A DNA stretch of 64,000 bases from assembly GCA_012960135.1 (NCBI GenBank), contig DUBW01000034.1:18637-82636 (forward strand), given 5' to 3'. Shown here one piece after another: positions 1 to 10,502 of this stretch (the stretch's first letter is position 1; each line of letters begins with the position of its first letter). Source of the stretch: Methyloprofundus sp. GTDB taxonomy: Bacteria > Pseudomonadota > Gammaproteobacteria > Methylococcales > Methylomonadaceae. The position numbers were made by a program, and so were the translations under genes. The notes beneath the pieces are model-generated. The model had not been told where the DNA came from and did not search any database. It worked only from the letters and a program-made list of their open reading frames with translations.

Positions 1-245
1 CTGGACGGCGTTTCGGAATGCCTTTTATTTTGTCTCCACCTACGCTAGCGCTCCGATTCCGACAAAACAACGGCCCTACGCCTTCTGGGGACTACCAGCC
101 CTCGCGTTCGCTCTCCATAGCTGGCAGCGATAGTACCTCAACAAATACAAAAGTAAGAAACTGGACTATACTACAACTCAACAATGAGTATTCATTGAAA
201 TAATTTAACCGCCAGTGCTCATTTGTTATTTACTGGAGAATTACC

Positions 246-779
246 ATGAAATGTATTTATTACCTCACACCCACGTTAGATAGTACCAAAAAAATTACCG
301 ATGATTTACATCAGGCAGGTATAGATGACTGGTTTATCCACGTACTCAGTCATAATGAGGCGGTACTTAAAAAAGAAAAAATCCACTCCAGTAATTACCT
401 GGAGCAGTTAGATCTTTTGCGTTTTGGCATTTTTGGTGTAATTTCAGGTTTTATAGTCGGATTAATTGCCACTGGATTGGTTAATACAACTGAGTTATTT
501 GGCCCAGACATACCTAATATTGCTTATTTTGCCATTATCCTGTTTTTTACCTTATTTGGTTCCTGGGTAGGTGGCCTAACAGGCGTTGCCACAGAAAATA
601 ATAAAACCACCTTATTTCATGATGATCTAGAGTCAGGAAGTTATCTGATTATTATTTATACTAAGAGGGCAGCTGAAGGTGCTCTTAAAGAAGTGATGGA
701 AACAAAGCACCCAGAAGCCGAGTTGGCCGCTATAGATGCCAACTTTTATAATCCTTTAACAAGTTTAAAACGAATTTAA
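246..779 (+). CDS. hypothetical membrane protein with hydrophobic hairpin
   Basis: ORF 177 aa with two hydrophobic segments (FGIFGVISGFIVGLIATGLV; IAYFAIILFFTLFGSWVGGLTGV). Confidence 0.6.
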   Translation: MKCIYYLTPTLDSTKKITDDLHQAGIDDWFIHVLSHNEAVLKKEKIHSSNYLEQLDLLRFGIFGVISGFIVGLIATGLVNTTELFGPDIPNIAYFAIILFFTLFGSWVGGLTGVATENNKTTLFHDDLESGSYLIIIYTKRAAEGALKEVMETKHPEAELAAIDANFYNPLTSLKRI

Positions 780-1240
780 ACACAGTTTATTATTTTCTCA
801 GCCCCTGCTTTTATTAGTAGTGTGCATTCTTTAAAAGATGACTAACTCTAATCAACTATGCGTAGGAGTGATACACTGTTATGATCTCGCTGGAACTCAC
901 AGCAGAAAGTATCATTAGCTTCAACGTAGAATTTTCTAGCCAGTAAAATCAAGGGGGCGTTTTCTTTCCAGCCCCTGCATGTGGAGCCGCCAACATAAAG
1001 GTGGTAAATTCACCTAAAAACACCACCTAGATTATCATAAGCATTGCTGTAGAAAAATATGTCCTGTTCAGTACATCTAAGGATCACGCGCGGAATAAGT
1101 TGAGCATCTAGCGCAGGACTTTTATTCGTATTCAAGGCGTAGAAACTGGAGCATAGCTAGCTACGTAACTGTTTCTGCAACACAGAAGACGGATAAAAAG
1201 GCATGTCAATTGCTTAAATTATTGCGAACACGTTCCTAAG

Positions 1241-1630
1241 CTAATTAAATTCAATAAACCTGTCTGTCTGAAGCAGGCCTTCAACCCATAGCCCCAAACC
1301 TGCGATACGAAAACCATCAGCAAGATCATTGTCTAGTTTTCCCTGTCTTTTTGCCTCGCTTTCTACCAATAAACCGCGACGCTGCGCAGCTGAAATACAC
1401 ACCACCAGATCTACACCATATTCCTGTGCCAAGGTGCTCCAGCGTTTTGTTATCTGCACTTCATCATCCGGTGGTGTCGCATATCTAAAAGCATGATAAA
1501 TCCCTTCCTGATAAAAGAAAACCCGCGTGATTTCATGCCCCATCTCTACTGCACTTTTAATAAATTGATAAGCAGTCTCACTACTGCCGGACTGGTAAGG
1601 ACTGGAATTAATCTGGATGGAATATTTCAT
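1241..1630 (-). CDS. tusD: DsrE/TusD-like sulfur relay protein
   Basis: MKYSIQINSSPYQSGSSETAYQFIKSAVEMGHEITRVFFYQEGI...CISAAQRRG resembles the TusD/DsrE family. Confidence 0.8.
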   Translation of the reverse strand: MKYSIQINSSPYQSGSSETAYQFIKSAVEMGHEITRVFFYQEGIYHAFRYATPPDDEVQITKRWSTLAQEYGVDLVVCISAAQRRGLLVESEAKRQGKLDNDLADGFRIAGLGLWVEGLLQTDRFIEFN

Positions 1631-1732
1631 TAATAACGAGCAAGAAACGGGAAAGATAGTCTAACATTCAGTACAATAGTGCGTTTAAGGTATTGATTCA
1701 ACCTCTATATAGACGTGAGCAAAGTATAACAC

Positions 1733-3199
1733 TTGATGAAATTAATTAAGAATTCATTGTTTTTTACGCTGTTTATACACTTCTTTTTATTCAGTGGCCT
1801 GCGCGCAGCCGATGAAATTAAGCTACCCGACATGGGGGATTCTACCGGCACTCTGATTTCGCCTGCCCAGGAAAAATTATTAGGTGCTTCGTTCTTTCGC
1901 AGTATACGCTCGCAATTAGAAATCAGTTACGACCCTGATGTACAGCAATATATACAGACACTAGGCCAAACGCTAGCTGCAAATAGCGATACCCCAACCC
2001 AGGACTTCTATTTTTTTGTTGTGCTGTCCGATGATATCAACGCATTTGCAGGTCCTGGTGGATATATCGGCATCAACTCGGGGCTTATTTTAAGTAGCGA
2101 TTCTGAGAGTGAGCTCGCGTCTGTTGTGGCTCACGAAATTGCTCACGTTACGCAACGCCATATATACCGCTCTTACGAAGCTAGCAGCCGCATGTCATTA
2201 CCCGCTGCGGCGGCTATGGTTGCTGCAATTATTATCGCAACTCAGGCTCCCGAAGTAGGTCTGGGGGCGCTATCAGCCATTCAAGCAGGTAGTTTGCAAA
2301 TGCAAATTGATTTCACCCGTGATAACGAGCAAGAAGCCGATAGAATTGGTATAAGAATACTGGAACGCTCGGGATTTGACCCTCTCAGCATGCCCGCTTT
2401 TTTTGAAAAACTACAGCTTGCCAGTCGCTATTATGGAGAGGGTGCACCTGAATTTTTACGCACCCACCCAGTGACTTCATCACGGATCTCGGACACCCGG
2501 GGCCGAGCGGAAAAATACCCGTATCGTCAGGTACCCGATTCACAAACCTATCGTTTGATAAAAGCAAAATTACGTATTGGATCAGAAAATACTAAACTCA
2601 ATGACTTAGTCGTCTATTTCACAAATAAGGTTAATCAGGGCACTGCAGAGCAACGTGCAGCCATGCAATATGGATTGGGCCTTACTTTTATAAAAAAACA
2701 GCAATTTGACAAGGCTGAGGAAATTTTTCAAAACCTACACCAGCACTATCCAAAGCAGCAAGAATACTTAACTGCACTGGCCCAGGCTGCCGTTAATCAA
2801 CAAGATTTTGAAACTGCCAAAAAACGCTATCTAAAACTGCAACAACAGTTCCCAGGAAATATAGAGTATCAGTTTGAATATATCTCGATTTTATTAAAAT
2901 CCAATCAGCCCAGACTGGCATTGCAACATCTGAACCTGATTGACTATCGTTACCAGCAGCACCCCAGGTATTACCTTTTACGTGCTCGAGCCTATGGCAA
3001 TCTAAAGGACAATGTCAATTTGCATCGCTATATGGCTGAGTACTTTTATGCTATCGGCCAACCTAATACAGCTATTCTGCAAATAACATTAGCGCAAAAA
3101 GATAAAGGCCTAAATTTTTACCTGTCAGCAATTCTAGAAGATAGGCTAAATTTATTTCAAGCTGAAATACTGGCGATTAAGCAGTTACAAGAACAGTAA
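1733..3199 (+). CDS. bepA: M48 family metalloprotease with TPR region, BepA/YfgC-like
   Basis: Signal peptide, HEIAHVTQRH zinc motif, NEQEADRIG, C-terminal TPR-like repeats. Confidence 0.88.
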   Translation: MMKLIKNSLFFTLFIHFFLFSGLRAADEIKLPDMGDSTGTLISPAQEKLLGASFFRSIRSQLEISYDPDVQQYIQTLGQTLAANSDTPTQDFYFFVVLSDDINAFAGPGGYIGINSGLILSSDSESELASVVAHEIAHVTQRHIYRSYEASSRMSLPAAAAMVAAIIIATQAPEVGLGALSAIQAGSLQMQIDFTRDNEQEADRIGIRILERSGFDPLSMPAFFEKLQLASRYYGEGAPEFLRTHPVTSSRISDTRGRAEKYPYRQVPDSQTYRLIKAKLRIGSENTKLNDLVVYFTNKVNQGTAEQRAAMQYGLGLTFIKKQQFDKAEEIFQNLHQHYPKQQEYLTALAQAAVNQQDFETAKKRYLKLQQQFPGNIEYQFEYISILLKSNQPRLALQHLNLIDYRYQQHPRYYLLRARAYGNLKDNVNLHRYMAEYFYAIGQPNTAILQITLAQKDKGLNFYLSAILEDRLNLFQAEILAIKQLQEQ

Positions 3200-3210
3200 T
3201 TTGCAATAAG

Positions 3211-3933
3211 TTATGCGAAATAAAATGCAGCACCCATTATTCCGCCAAAAAAACCACCCCAGACAACCAACCAGCCTAGATGTTCGCGGATAATTTTCTG
3301 CACCATTTCTTTGACTAGCTGCGGGGTTAATTCTGCCAAACGCTTATCAATCACAGTTTCAATCTTACTAATAATATCTTCGCCTATCTTATGTGCGTTT
3401 AAACCCTGTTTTAAAGCCTGCTTAAAACGATCGGACTCAACCATCTCGGTTAAAGTTACTTGCATTTTTTCGATAAAAGGCTCTTTTAACGGGAGCAGTG
3501 CCTCCTCGCCACCCATCATTTGCAACATTGCACCAAAAGATGATTCCATAATCGACGAGATTAATCCCTCAAAAATTCGATCATAATCGAGCGCGGCTAA
3601 TAGAGGCTCAAGATTTAAAACCTTTTCACCTTCCTGCTCTTCCGTTTCTATAAATTGCTCTACATTCTCTACAGTAAAAAACTGCTGCATCATCAATTGC
3701 TTAATGGAGTCTTTAAACTCTTCAAAGCGATTTGGAATAATCCCTGAGCCATATAAAAAAGGGACCTTTTCAAATAGCATATAAATCGCTATCCAGTTAG
3801 TCAGCGCACCGGATAAAGCAAAAAAACCTATGGTTTTAATTAACTCGCTATAAACAGGCGAAACGTATCCTGCGGCAATAATCAGTGCGGCAAGAAAATT
3901 GATGATAAGACTTTTATTCAAGATGTTCTTCAT
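3211..3933 (-). CDS. DUF445 family membrane protein
   Basis: N-terminal TM, GALTNWIAIYMLFEKVPFLYGSGIIPNRFEEFK motif typical of DUF445. Confidence 0.8.
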   Translation of the reverse strand: MKNILNKSLIINFLAALIIAAGYVSPVYSELIKTIGFFALSGALTNWIAIYMLFEKVPFLYGSGIIPNRFEEFKDSIKQLMMQQFFTVENVEQFIETEEQEGEKVLNLEPLLAALDYDRIFEGLISSIMESSFGAMLQMMGGEEALLPLKEPFIEKMQVTLTEMVESDRFKQALKQGLNAHKIGEDIISKIETVIDKRLAELTPQLVKEMVQKIIREHLGWLVVWGGFFGGIMGAAFYFA

Positions 3934-3960
3934 TGATGGTTATAGTGTTGATTGATTGTT

Positions 3961-4032
3961 CCTGTTTGTACAAACATACAAACAGGAGCGCAATAGCTTT
4001 AGCTATTGCTAGAAAAAAGCTGAAGCTTTTTT
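3961..4032. repeat. three tandem perfect hairpins; the one at 4013-4032 is terminator-like
   Basis: cctgtttgta/tacaaacagg (3961-3986), gcaatagct/agctattgc (3990-4009), aaaaaagct/agctttttt (4013-4032). Confidence 0.7.
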
Positions 4033-4069
4033 TACTTCTGAAAGTTTACTAAAATATCTACGGCGTCAC

Positions 4070-4738
4070 TTACCAGCCCATCAACGGCTTTTTGCCTTGC
4101 TTTACAATTTCCACGTTTTCTTCCCAGAGTGCCAGTCCTGTTGTCAGGTCCGTGAGTGCCATATGAAAGAAAAAGTAGGATTCGCGCATTCTGCCTTGTG
4201 ACCTTTGCTGCTGCACAATTTCACCCGAAAGGCTCATATCTGGCGCTATCGCAGTGCCACGCTTTTGTACGGTGGACTGATTAAACATATCGTCTTCTTC
4301 TAGTCTGCGCACCTGTTTACTGGCCGTATCATCTGGGCCATTACCACCAACCGCAGTCGTCGTCAGTGCTTTGCCAGAGCGGAGTACTGCCTGTCTGATT
4401 TTGTCGGTAAGAATCCGGGTATTAATATGCTGGGAGGTCGAATTTTTTACCGTACTGATCATCAAGATTGTTTTGCGTCCGTCTGCACGACTCAGTACAC
4501 CGGATTCCAGTAGTGAATTGACCCCTTTTTCGGCAGCAATTTGCCAGTCTTTAAAATCGACACCATCAACCGTCACCAGACCTTCATTCCCGGTCGCATC
4601 GATACGTTTGACTGATGGGCCACAGGCTGTTAGAAGTAAAGCTATGCCCGTAATAGCAATCAGTGAAATAATTTTGTTATTCATTTTTTTTCCTATAGTC
4701 TTGATCTTAAGGATATTAAAAGCGTCTTGCTGTGTCAT
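4070..4738 (-). CDS. lpoB: penicillin-binding protein activator LpoB-like lipoprotein
   Basis: Lipobox LLTACGPS; ...DMSLSGEIVQQQ...YFFHMALTDLTTGLALWEENVEI is typical of LpoB. Confidence 0.8.
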   Translation of the reverse strand: MTQQDAFNILKIKTIGKKMNNKIISLIAITGIALLLTACGPSVKRIDATGNEGLVTVDGVDFKDWQIAAEKGVNSLLESGVLSRADGRKTILMISTVKNSTSQHINTRILTDKIRQAVLRSGKALTTTAVGGNGPDDTASKQVRRLEEDDMFNQSTVQKRGTAIAPDMSLSGEIVQQQRSQGRMRESYFFFHMALTDLTTGLALWEENVEIVKQGKKPLMGW

Positions 4739-5180
4739 TTTCTCTAATACTCAGGGTAAAGTCCTTACACCTCGGATTTGGAGAAATAGCCTGTAGCCGA
4801 ACAGTATCACCTGGCACCACGGTCATTGGAATCCAGGTGTTAGCTGCAGTAGTCACTTCCATGCCATCAATATCCAGCCAGGTGAAGCGATAGGCGATTT
4901 GATAAGGATTATCCCCCATATACCAGGACGACACCTGATCCCAGAAGCCGGTTCTGACATTGCGTACAGTAACTTGCACTTTGAGCAACCCATCCGCCAG
5001 CTCTTTTTTATTTACGCCACTAATTTCCAGTCGATTTTTCAAAAATACATCGGTTGAAACCTTAGCCATATCCACGGCATCAACCTGTATGGTTTTTTGT
5101 TCATTTTCCACGGTATTGACAGTCGCCTGACAAGCTATCAGGAGCAAACAACTTATGCTAATAATATAAATTTTTTTCAT
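4716..5180 (-). CDS. YcfL/DUF1425 family lipoprotein
   Basis: Lipobox LLIACQA; RFTWLDIDGMEV resembles YcfL. Confidence 0.75.
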   Translation of the reverse strand: MKKIYIISISCLLLIACQATVNTVENEQKTIQVDAVDMAKVSTDVFLKNRLEISGVNKKELADGLLKVQVTVRNVRTGFWDQVSSWYMGDNPYQIAYRFTWLDIDGMEVTTAANTWIPMTVVPGDTVRLQAISPNPRCKDFTLSIRENDTARRF

Positions 5181-5204
5181 CTTTTTTCCTTTTCTTTTAC
5201 TTTA

Positions 5205-6713
5205 CTATTGTAATTCAATTACTTTATAAATCAGATTTTTAGGCGACAAAGCCCGAATATAAATAAGCGCGATATTGGTGTCTTTTTTTAATGCTATCTT
5301 TTTACTCTGCCCAGCAGAGCCTATGGCGTTAATTTTTAATAGACCATTATCAGGCATAGGTACATGTGCTATCTGTACTTCTTTAGGCAAGGTTTCCCAG
5401 CCCCGGGTATCTGCGGTATTAAACATGAATTTATAAATCCCGGTCAGCGCATAGGCACCATTCTCGGCTCCATTGCTGCCTGATTGTCTTGCCGCATCAA
5501 CAATTGCATAGCTAGCCAGCTCTTTGGTCAGGGTTGAAATAACCAGCCGGGTAATCATTGACGGCAATTTATCATGATATTCCTGAGACATAATGGCATC
5601 AAAATCTGCAACCTGCTCTGTTCTAACCGATAGTTTTTTCTTATTATAAGTGTAACCAACATCTAGCCCGGGTAATAAAGCAGGGAAATATTCGTACCTT
5701 GGAAATGCTATCCCGGTATAGCCTACATAGGGCAGAATGATTTGAAACTTTTCCTGTTTCAACGCAGGCGCACGGCCATTAAATAAAATCACATAGACTA
5801 TTTTATTATTCAACGGGTACTCATATGGCCGCAGGTCTTTTAGATGAGCGGGTATTTCACTGCCTATACGATTGGCAGCGCTGACATAATCTCTCTGAAC
5901 CAGTTGATTGTTCGGGTTCATTCTATACAGATTACGAAAATCGACCAAGGCTTCGGCATAATTATTGTCTATTAGATAACCCAGAGCGGAAAAATAACTG
6001 ACAAAAGGATTGACCAGACTGCCATAGCGTTTATTGCTTTTGCTAGCCGAGGTTCTATACGCCTCATTAACAGCGGGAACTTTTACAATGGTAGCAAAGG
6101 ACATGTTGGTATTTTGATTACCCATAGATCGGCTTTGTTGCTGATTCTTTTGTACTTGCGCATCTATTTCTTTCTGGCTGGTACGAATTTCATCGGAAAA
6201 TTTTCTGACCACTTGCTTTTGAGCTTCGCGCATTCTACGCAATTCAACTTGCGCGCCTGCTGGGTCATTCAAAGTAAAATAATTTAGCGCCTTATAGGCA
6301 TTGAGCATAACTCTATCTAGGTACATACCCTGATAAGGGAGTGCATTGGGATTGGTAAGTGCGGAGCCGATTTCTGAACCGGCAGCCCGGGCATTGATCA
6401 CCGCGCGTCGGTCAAAATCATGAATCAACGCCTCAGAGCGCTCAAATTCCCGCATACTCGATTGATATTCACTGGCGCTGTAATTAGCTGTTCCCGCCTC
6501 TAAAGTCCACATCAACTCATCACCGGTATCGATATGGCCCTCACTTTTTTCAGTGAAGTCTTTTGCGGCAAGGCTTACATTCCCTGAATAATAAGTATCG
6601 ATATACGGCTGCTTCTGTTTTCTGGCATCAATCACTGAAGAGCAGCCCATCATCAAGGTATTAATTACTATCAACAGTGATAACCCTGATAATTTAATCA
6701 CATGTTTATCCAT
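5205..6713 (-). CDS. COG3014-type lipoprotein with TPR-like region
   Basis: Lipobox MMGCSS; organisation and sequence (LNDPAGAQVELRRMREAQ...) resemble COG3014 proteins beside CsgG/LpoB-like genes. Confidence 0.7.
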   Translation of the reverse strand: MDKHVIKLSGLSLLIVINTLMMGCSSVIDARKQKQPYIDTYYSGNVSLAAKDFTEKSEGHIDTGDELMWTLEAGTANYSASEYQSSMREFERSEALIHDFDRRAVINARAAGSEIGSALTNPNALPYQGMYLDRVMLNAYKALNYFTLNDPAGAQVELRRMREAQKQVVRKFSDEIRTSQKEIDAQVQKNQQQSRSMGNQNTNMSFATIVKVPAVNEAYRTSASKSNKRYGSLVNPFVSYFSALGYLIDNNYAEALVDFRNLYRMNPNNQLVQRDYVSAANRIGSEIPAHLKDLRPYEYPLNNKIVYVILFNGRAPALKQEKFQIILPYVGYTGIAFPRYEYFPALLPGLDVGYTYNKKKLSVRTEQVADFDAIMSQEYHDKLPSMITRLVISTLTKELASYAIVDAARQSGSNGAENGAYALTGIYKFMFNTADTRGWETLPKEVQIAHVPMPDNGLLKINAIGSAGQSKKIALKKDTNIALIYIRALSPKNLIYKVIELQ

Positions 6714-6779
6714 CAGTTTAGTCTCGGTGAATTATCAGATAGAGAAATCTGCGTATTATATTAGCCAGCTTTTGTTTAT

Positions 6780-7760
6780 CTACCAACCTGGCGTAACCCG
6801 TGGATAAACGGCACCTTGCTCTTTATTCACGGAAGTTAATAATCTGCATATATCACCATATTGAATGCGCCCTGCTCCGGAAATAATTTCTGCCTTACTG
6901 AATTTTCCTTCTACAGACGTCACCTCGATAATACCGACTTGCTCTTCGTAGCCACCCAGTGACTCGCCAGTATCTACATCAACCATGGCTTCTCCCTGAT
7001 GAACCACCTTGCATTGTTTGCCTACTTCAAGCCCAACGCCTTTGCCTCTGTTTAATATCACCTTTGTGCTGGAAATCTTGATAACCTTTATCGGATAGAT
7101 TTCGGCAAGAATGGCATTTCCGACTTCGGTTGCCGCTTTGGTAAATAATAGATCTTTATAATCAGCCGCCGTCCAGTAGCGTCTTTCAGAGGATGGGATT
7201 TCCCTGCGCAACTGGTCAAAGCGTATTCTACTAATCACCTGATCAGCTAATACAATTTTCCCTGTGCTGCTTTGAATAACCTGGAATTGACTCTTAAATG
7301 TTGCCACCAATCTTGGCAATACTTCTCCAGTTATAGCTATATTCTGACTTACTGCACTGATTTCGAACCTATTGATTACGCCAGTTACCAGATAATCAGC
7401 AACCAGTAATTTACCCATGGATTCAATCTGTCCGGGCTCTGCCCAATACGATTCAGTCAGACGGTTCTCAGCAATGACTTTGTCGATCTGAGTACGGGTC
7501 AGCATATTAAACTTTCTGGACTTTGCCAGAAATTGAATTAACTGGTTAGAAAATTCACGCTCAGCCACCGTGCGTGTAATCGCTATTTCGCCGATATTAG
7601 TAGTGCCGATCACCGGACTTAGTTGAAATGGCAACACCGCCATAGTTGGCTGTTTTGCCGGTGCGGCATAACCCTCTGTAACAAAAAACAAAGCTAACAG
7701 TAATACGGTAATTTTTTGCATAATGTTTCCCTGATAAATTTCTGTTAAATTATACTGCAT
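6780..7760 (-). CDS. CsgG-family / penicillin-binding protein activator-like protein
   Basis: ORF; likely start at the internal Met (MQKITVLLLALFF signal peptide). TMAVLPFQ...FNMLTRTQIDKVIAENRLTE resembles the CsgG family. Confidence 0.75.
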   Translation of the reverse strand: MQYNLTEIYQGNIMQKITVLLLALFFVTEGYAAPAKQPTMAVLPFQLSPVIGTTNIGEIAITRTVAEREFSNQLIQFLAKSRKFNMLTRTQIDKVIAENRLTESYWAEPGQIESMGKLLVADYLVTGVINRFEISAVSQNIAITGEVLPRLVATFKSQFQVIQSSTGKIVLADQVISRIRFDQLRREIPSSERRYWTAADYKDLLFTKAATEVGNAILAEIYPIKVIKISSTKVILNRGKGVGLEVGKQCKVVHQGEAMVDVDTGESLGGYEEQVGIIEVTSVEGKFSKAEIISGAGRIQYGDICRLLTSVNKEQGAVYPRVTPGW

Positions 7761-7880
7761 TAGCGATATTTTACAGACAACGGTCGTTAATTTTTTACTT
7801 AAACAAGCCTATAAGGCTAAAGATAGTATAATTTTCTTATCCCTTTCTTCCATCGCTAGCAGCCTTCTAAAAATAAAAAT

Positions 7881-8390
7881 ATGTACGCCTATTTAAAACT
7901 ACTGTTCAATATCTGTTTATTCAGCAAAGGTCCACAGCAAATACCTCATTCGACACAACTTCTGCGTCTGACTGCGGTGGTCTATGCACTCATCAGCTAT
8001 CTTCTTATACAGGTATCGACTGATAGTTTAAGTGCCCTGCTACAGGTTGCAACAGAACTTATCATTATTTTTAGCTTTACTGCGTTAATGCTAGTCATTG
8101 CAAAAAAAATGTCACGTTACGTGCAAACCACCAGTACTTTACTTGGTACCGATGCGTTGATCAGTCTGCTTGCCATTCCTGTTCTTAACATGCTACATCA
8201 AGACGCTAGTAATATGCCTGCAGTATTTATTATGCTTGCTCTGATGTTATGGAACTGGCTGGTGACAGCGCATATCATTCGCCATACCTTGAACAAACCC
8301 TTTTCTTTTGCCCTGGGTATCGCTTTTCTTTATGTGTTTTTCGCCTCGCAAATTATGGGCCTGTTATTTCCTGTCAGCCCAGTTGCTTAA
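7881..8390 (+). CDS. hypothetical membrane protein
   Basis: 169-aa ORF with several hydrophobic helices. Confidence 0.6.
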   Translation: MYAYLKLLFNICLFSKGPQQIPHSTQLLRLTAVVYALISYLLIQVSTDSLSALLQVATELIIIFSFTALMLVIAKKMSRYVQTTSTLLGTDALISLLAIPVLNMLHQDASNMPAVFIMLALMLWNWLVTAHIIRHTLNKPFSFALGIAFLYVFFASQIMGLLFPVSPVA

Positions 8391-8488
8391 GCCTCACACA
8401 GAAAACTGACTTTATTCTCCAGGCTGCTTATGCACGCTTCTGTAAAAAATGTTAAATTAGAGTCATTAAATTACTTAGGGGATCTGAT

Positions 8489-8932
8489 ATGAATAACTAT
8501 CAACATATTTTATTAGCTGTCGATTTTTCTGAACATGGTGATTATATCGCCCAAAAAGCACGCTATTTAGCGGACAAATATCAAGCGAAACTAAGCATTA
8601 TTCATATCATCGATAATTTACCAATCACCGATGCAGCCTATGGCCCAGTAATTCCTTTCGATATAGATTTAAACGAGGAGCTGATGGATGCCGCTAAAAA
8701 ACGCCTGGCAGAGCTAGGTAAGCAATTGTCTATTCCTGAAGACAGGCAATTTCTGGAAATGGGTAGTACCAAACTTGAAATTGTAGCCACAGCAGAAGAG
8801 CAACATGTCGACCTGATTGTACTCGGCTCACATGGGAGGCATGGGCTGGCGCTATTATTAGGCTCTACCGCTAACGGCGTATTACATCATGCAAAATGTG
8901 ATGTACTAGCAGTACGATTAAAGGATAATTAA
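8489..8932 (+). CDS. universal stress protein UspA family
   Basis: HILLAVDFSEHGD... GSHGRHGLALLLGSTANGVLHHAKCDVLAVR. Confidence 0.93.
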   Translation: MNNYQHILLAVDFSEHGDYIAQKARYLADKYQAKLSIIHIIDNLPITDAAYGPVIPFDIDLNEELMDAAKKRLAELGKQLSIPEDRQFLEMGSTKLEIVATAEEQHVDLIVLGSHGRHGLALLLGSTANGVLHHAKCDVLAVRLKDN

Positions 8933-8935
8933 GAC

Positions 8936-9460
8936 ATGCAACACCTTATATTAGGCGGTGCCCGCTCGGGTAAAAGTCAATATGCCGAACAACTTGCCCA
9001 GGCGAGTAATAAACAGGTTATTTACATTGCAACAGGAACTGCAGGTGATGATGAAATGCAAGAACGTATCAGCAAGCACCAGTCTGAACGCCCCAGATAC
9101 TGGGAAACTATTGAAGAACCTATTCTAATTGCAGATATTATCAAGCAATATGCAAGCAGCAATAACTATCTGCTGGTGGATTGTTTAACCTTATGGTTAA
9201 GCAATATACTCTTTGATTCCGAGGGAAATTATCAGGAAGATATTTTCCTCCAGCAAAAGCAAGCACTCCTGGAACTACTGCCCAACTTACACACCGATAT
9301 TGCTTTGGTTAGTAATGAAGTGGGTATGGGCATAGTACCCATGGATAAAATGTCCCGCCGTTTTGTTGATGAGGCAGGAAAACTACACCAACAACTGGCA
9401 AAAGTTTGCTCTCACGTGACTTTAGTAACAGCGGGATTGCCACAGGCACTAAAACACTAA
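8936..9460 (+). CDS. cobU: bifunctional adenosylcobinamide kinase / adenosylcobinamide-phosphate guanylyltransferase
   Basis: GGARSGKSQYAE P-loop; VSNEVGMGIVPM; RRFVDEAGKLHQQLA. Confidence 0.95.
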   Translation: MQHLILGGARSGKSQYAEQLAQASNKQVIYIATGTAGDDEMQERISKHQSERPRYWETIEEPILIADIIKQYASSNNYLLVDCLTLWLSNILFDSEGNYQEDIFLQQKQALLELLPNLHTDIALVSNEVGMGIVPMDKMSRRFVDEAGKLHQQLAKVCSHVTLVTAGLPQALKH

Positions 9461-9461
9461 T

Positions 9462-10502
9462 ATGCAGTGGTTAACCCATCCTATTCCTCAGCCTGATGAG
9501 CACTTTCGACTCGCAGCCATCAAGCGCCAGGAACAGCTGACAAAGCCAGCCGGCTCATTAGGAGAGTTAGAGCAGCTGGCCGTGCAACTTGCAGCATTGC
9601 AAGTAACTGAAACGCCTTGCGTTGATAAGGTTTGGATCAGTATCTTTGCTGCCGATCATGGTATTGCAGATGCCGGTGTGTCTGCATTTCCTCAGGCGGT
9701 AACCGGCGAGATGGTAAAAAACTTTGTCCACGGTGGGGCAGCGATCAGTGTCCTGGCAAAACAATACCAGGCGCATCTGGAAATTATTGATATTGGTGTT
9801 GCCAGTTCATTAGCCGGACTGGATATTATGCATCAAAAAATAGCCTTAGGAACTGCTAGCTTCTTGACTCAGCCTGCCATGACTGAAATACAATTATCAC
9901 AAGCATTACTAGCGGGCAAAGATTCAATAACAAGGGCACTGACAGATCATAGTCAAATATTTATTGGCGGTGAAATGGGCATTGCCAACACCAGCAGTGC
10001 GACAGCGATAGCCTGTGCTTTACTGGATATGAGTGCTACGAAATTAACCGGTGCAGGTACCGGATTAGATGAAAAAGGCATCGTTCACAAAACAAAAATC
10101 ATCCAGCAAGCCCTGGATAAGCATAAAAATACTAATCAGACACCACTCTCCGTTTTACAAAACTTTGGTGGTTTTGAAATAGCGGCTTTAACCGGGGCCT
10201 ATCTGTCAGCAGCGCAACAACAACTCCCGATACTCGTTGATGGCTTTATCTGTAGCGTCGCTGCATTAGTCGCTACAGATATCAACCCCGATATCAAGCA
10301 CTGGCTAATCTATGCGCACCGTTCGCAGGAGCAAGGACATCAGCTAATATTGAATGCGTTAAAAGCCACACCTCTATTAGATCTTAATATGCGTCTGGGT
10401 GAAGGCAGCGGTGCCGCCATTGCGATTCCTTTATTACGCACAGCCTGTGCTCTGCATAACCAGATGGCAACATTTACAGAGGCCCAGGTTTCAGAAGGTT
10501 AA
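9462..10502 (+). CDS. cobT: nicotinate-nucleotide-dimethylbenzimidazole phosphoribosyltransferase
   Basis: KPAGSLGELEQLA, FAADHGIADAGVSAFPQAVT, GEMGIANTSSATAI, GTGLDEKGIVHK. Confidence 0.95.
   Translation: MQWLTHPIPQPDEHFRLAAIKRQEQLTKPAGSLGELEQLAVQLAALQVTETPCVDKVWISIFAADHGIADAGVSAFPQAVTGEMVKNFVHGGAAISVLAKQYQAHLEIIDIGVASSLAGLDIMHQKIALGTASFLTQPAMTEIQLSQALLAGKDSITRALTDHSQIFIGGEMGIANTSSATAIACALLDMSATKLTGAGTGLDEKGIVHKTKIIQQALDKHKNTNQTPLSVLQNFGGFEIAALTGAYLSAAQQQLPILVDGFICSVAALVATDINPDIKHWLIYAHRSQEQGHQLILNALKATPLLDLNMRLGEGSGAAIAIPLLRTACALHNQMATFTEAQVSEG

Noticed and set aside
18-203. 61-aa ORF at the window start
   Set aside because: Low-complexity, no recognisable family, no ribosome-binding site seen; probably spurious.
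8400-8490. Cobalamin riboswitch upstream of the usp-cobU-cobT series
   Set aside because: No B12-box-like or cobalamin riboswitch core sequence could be seen.
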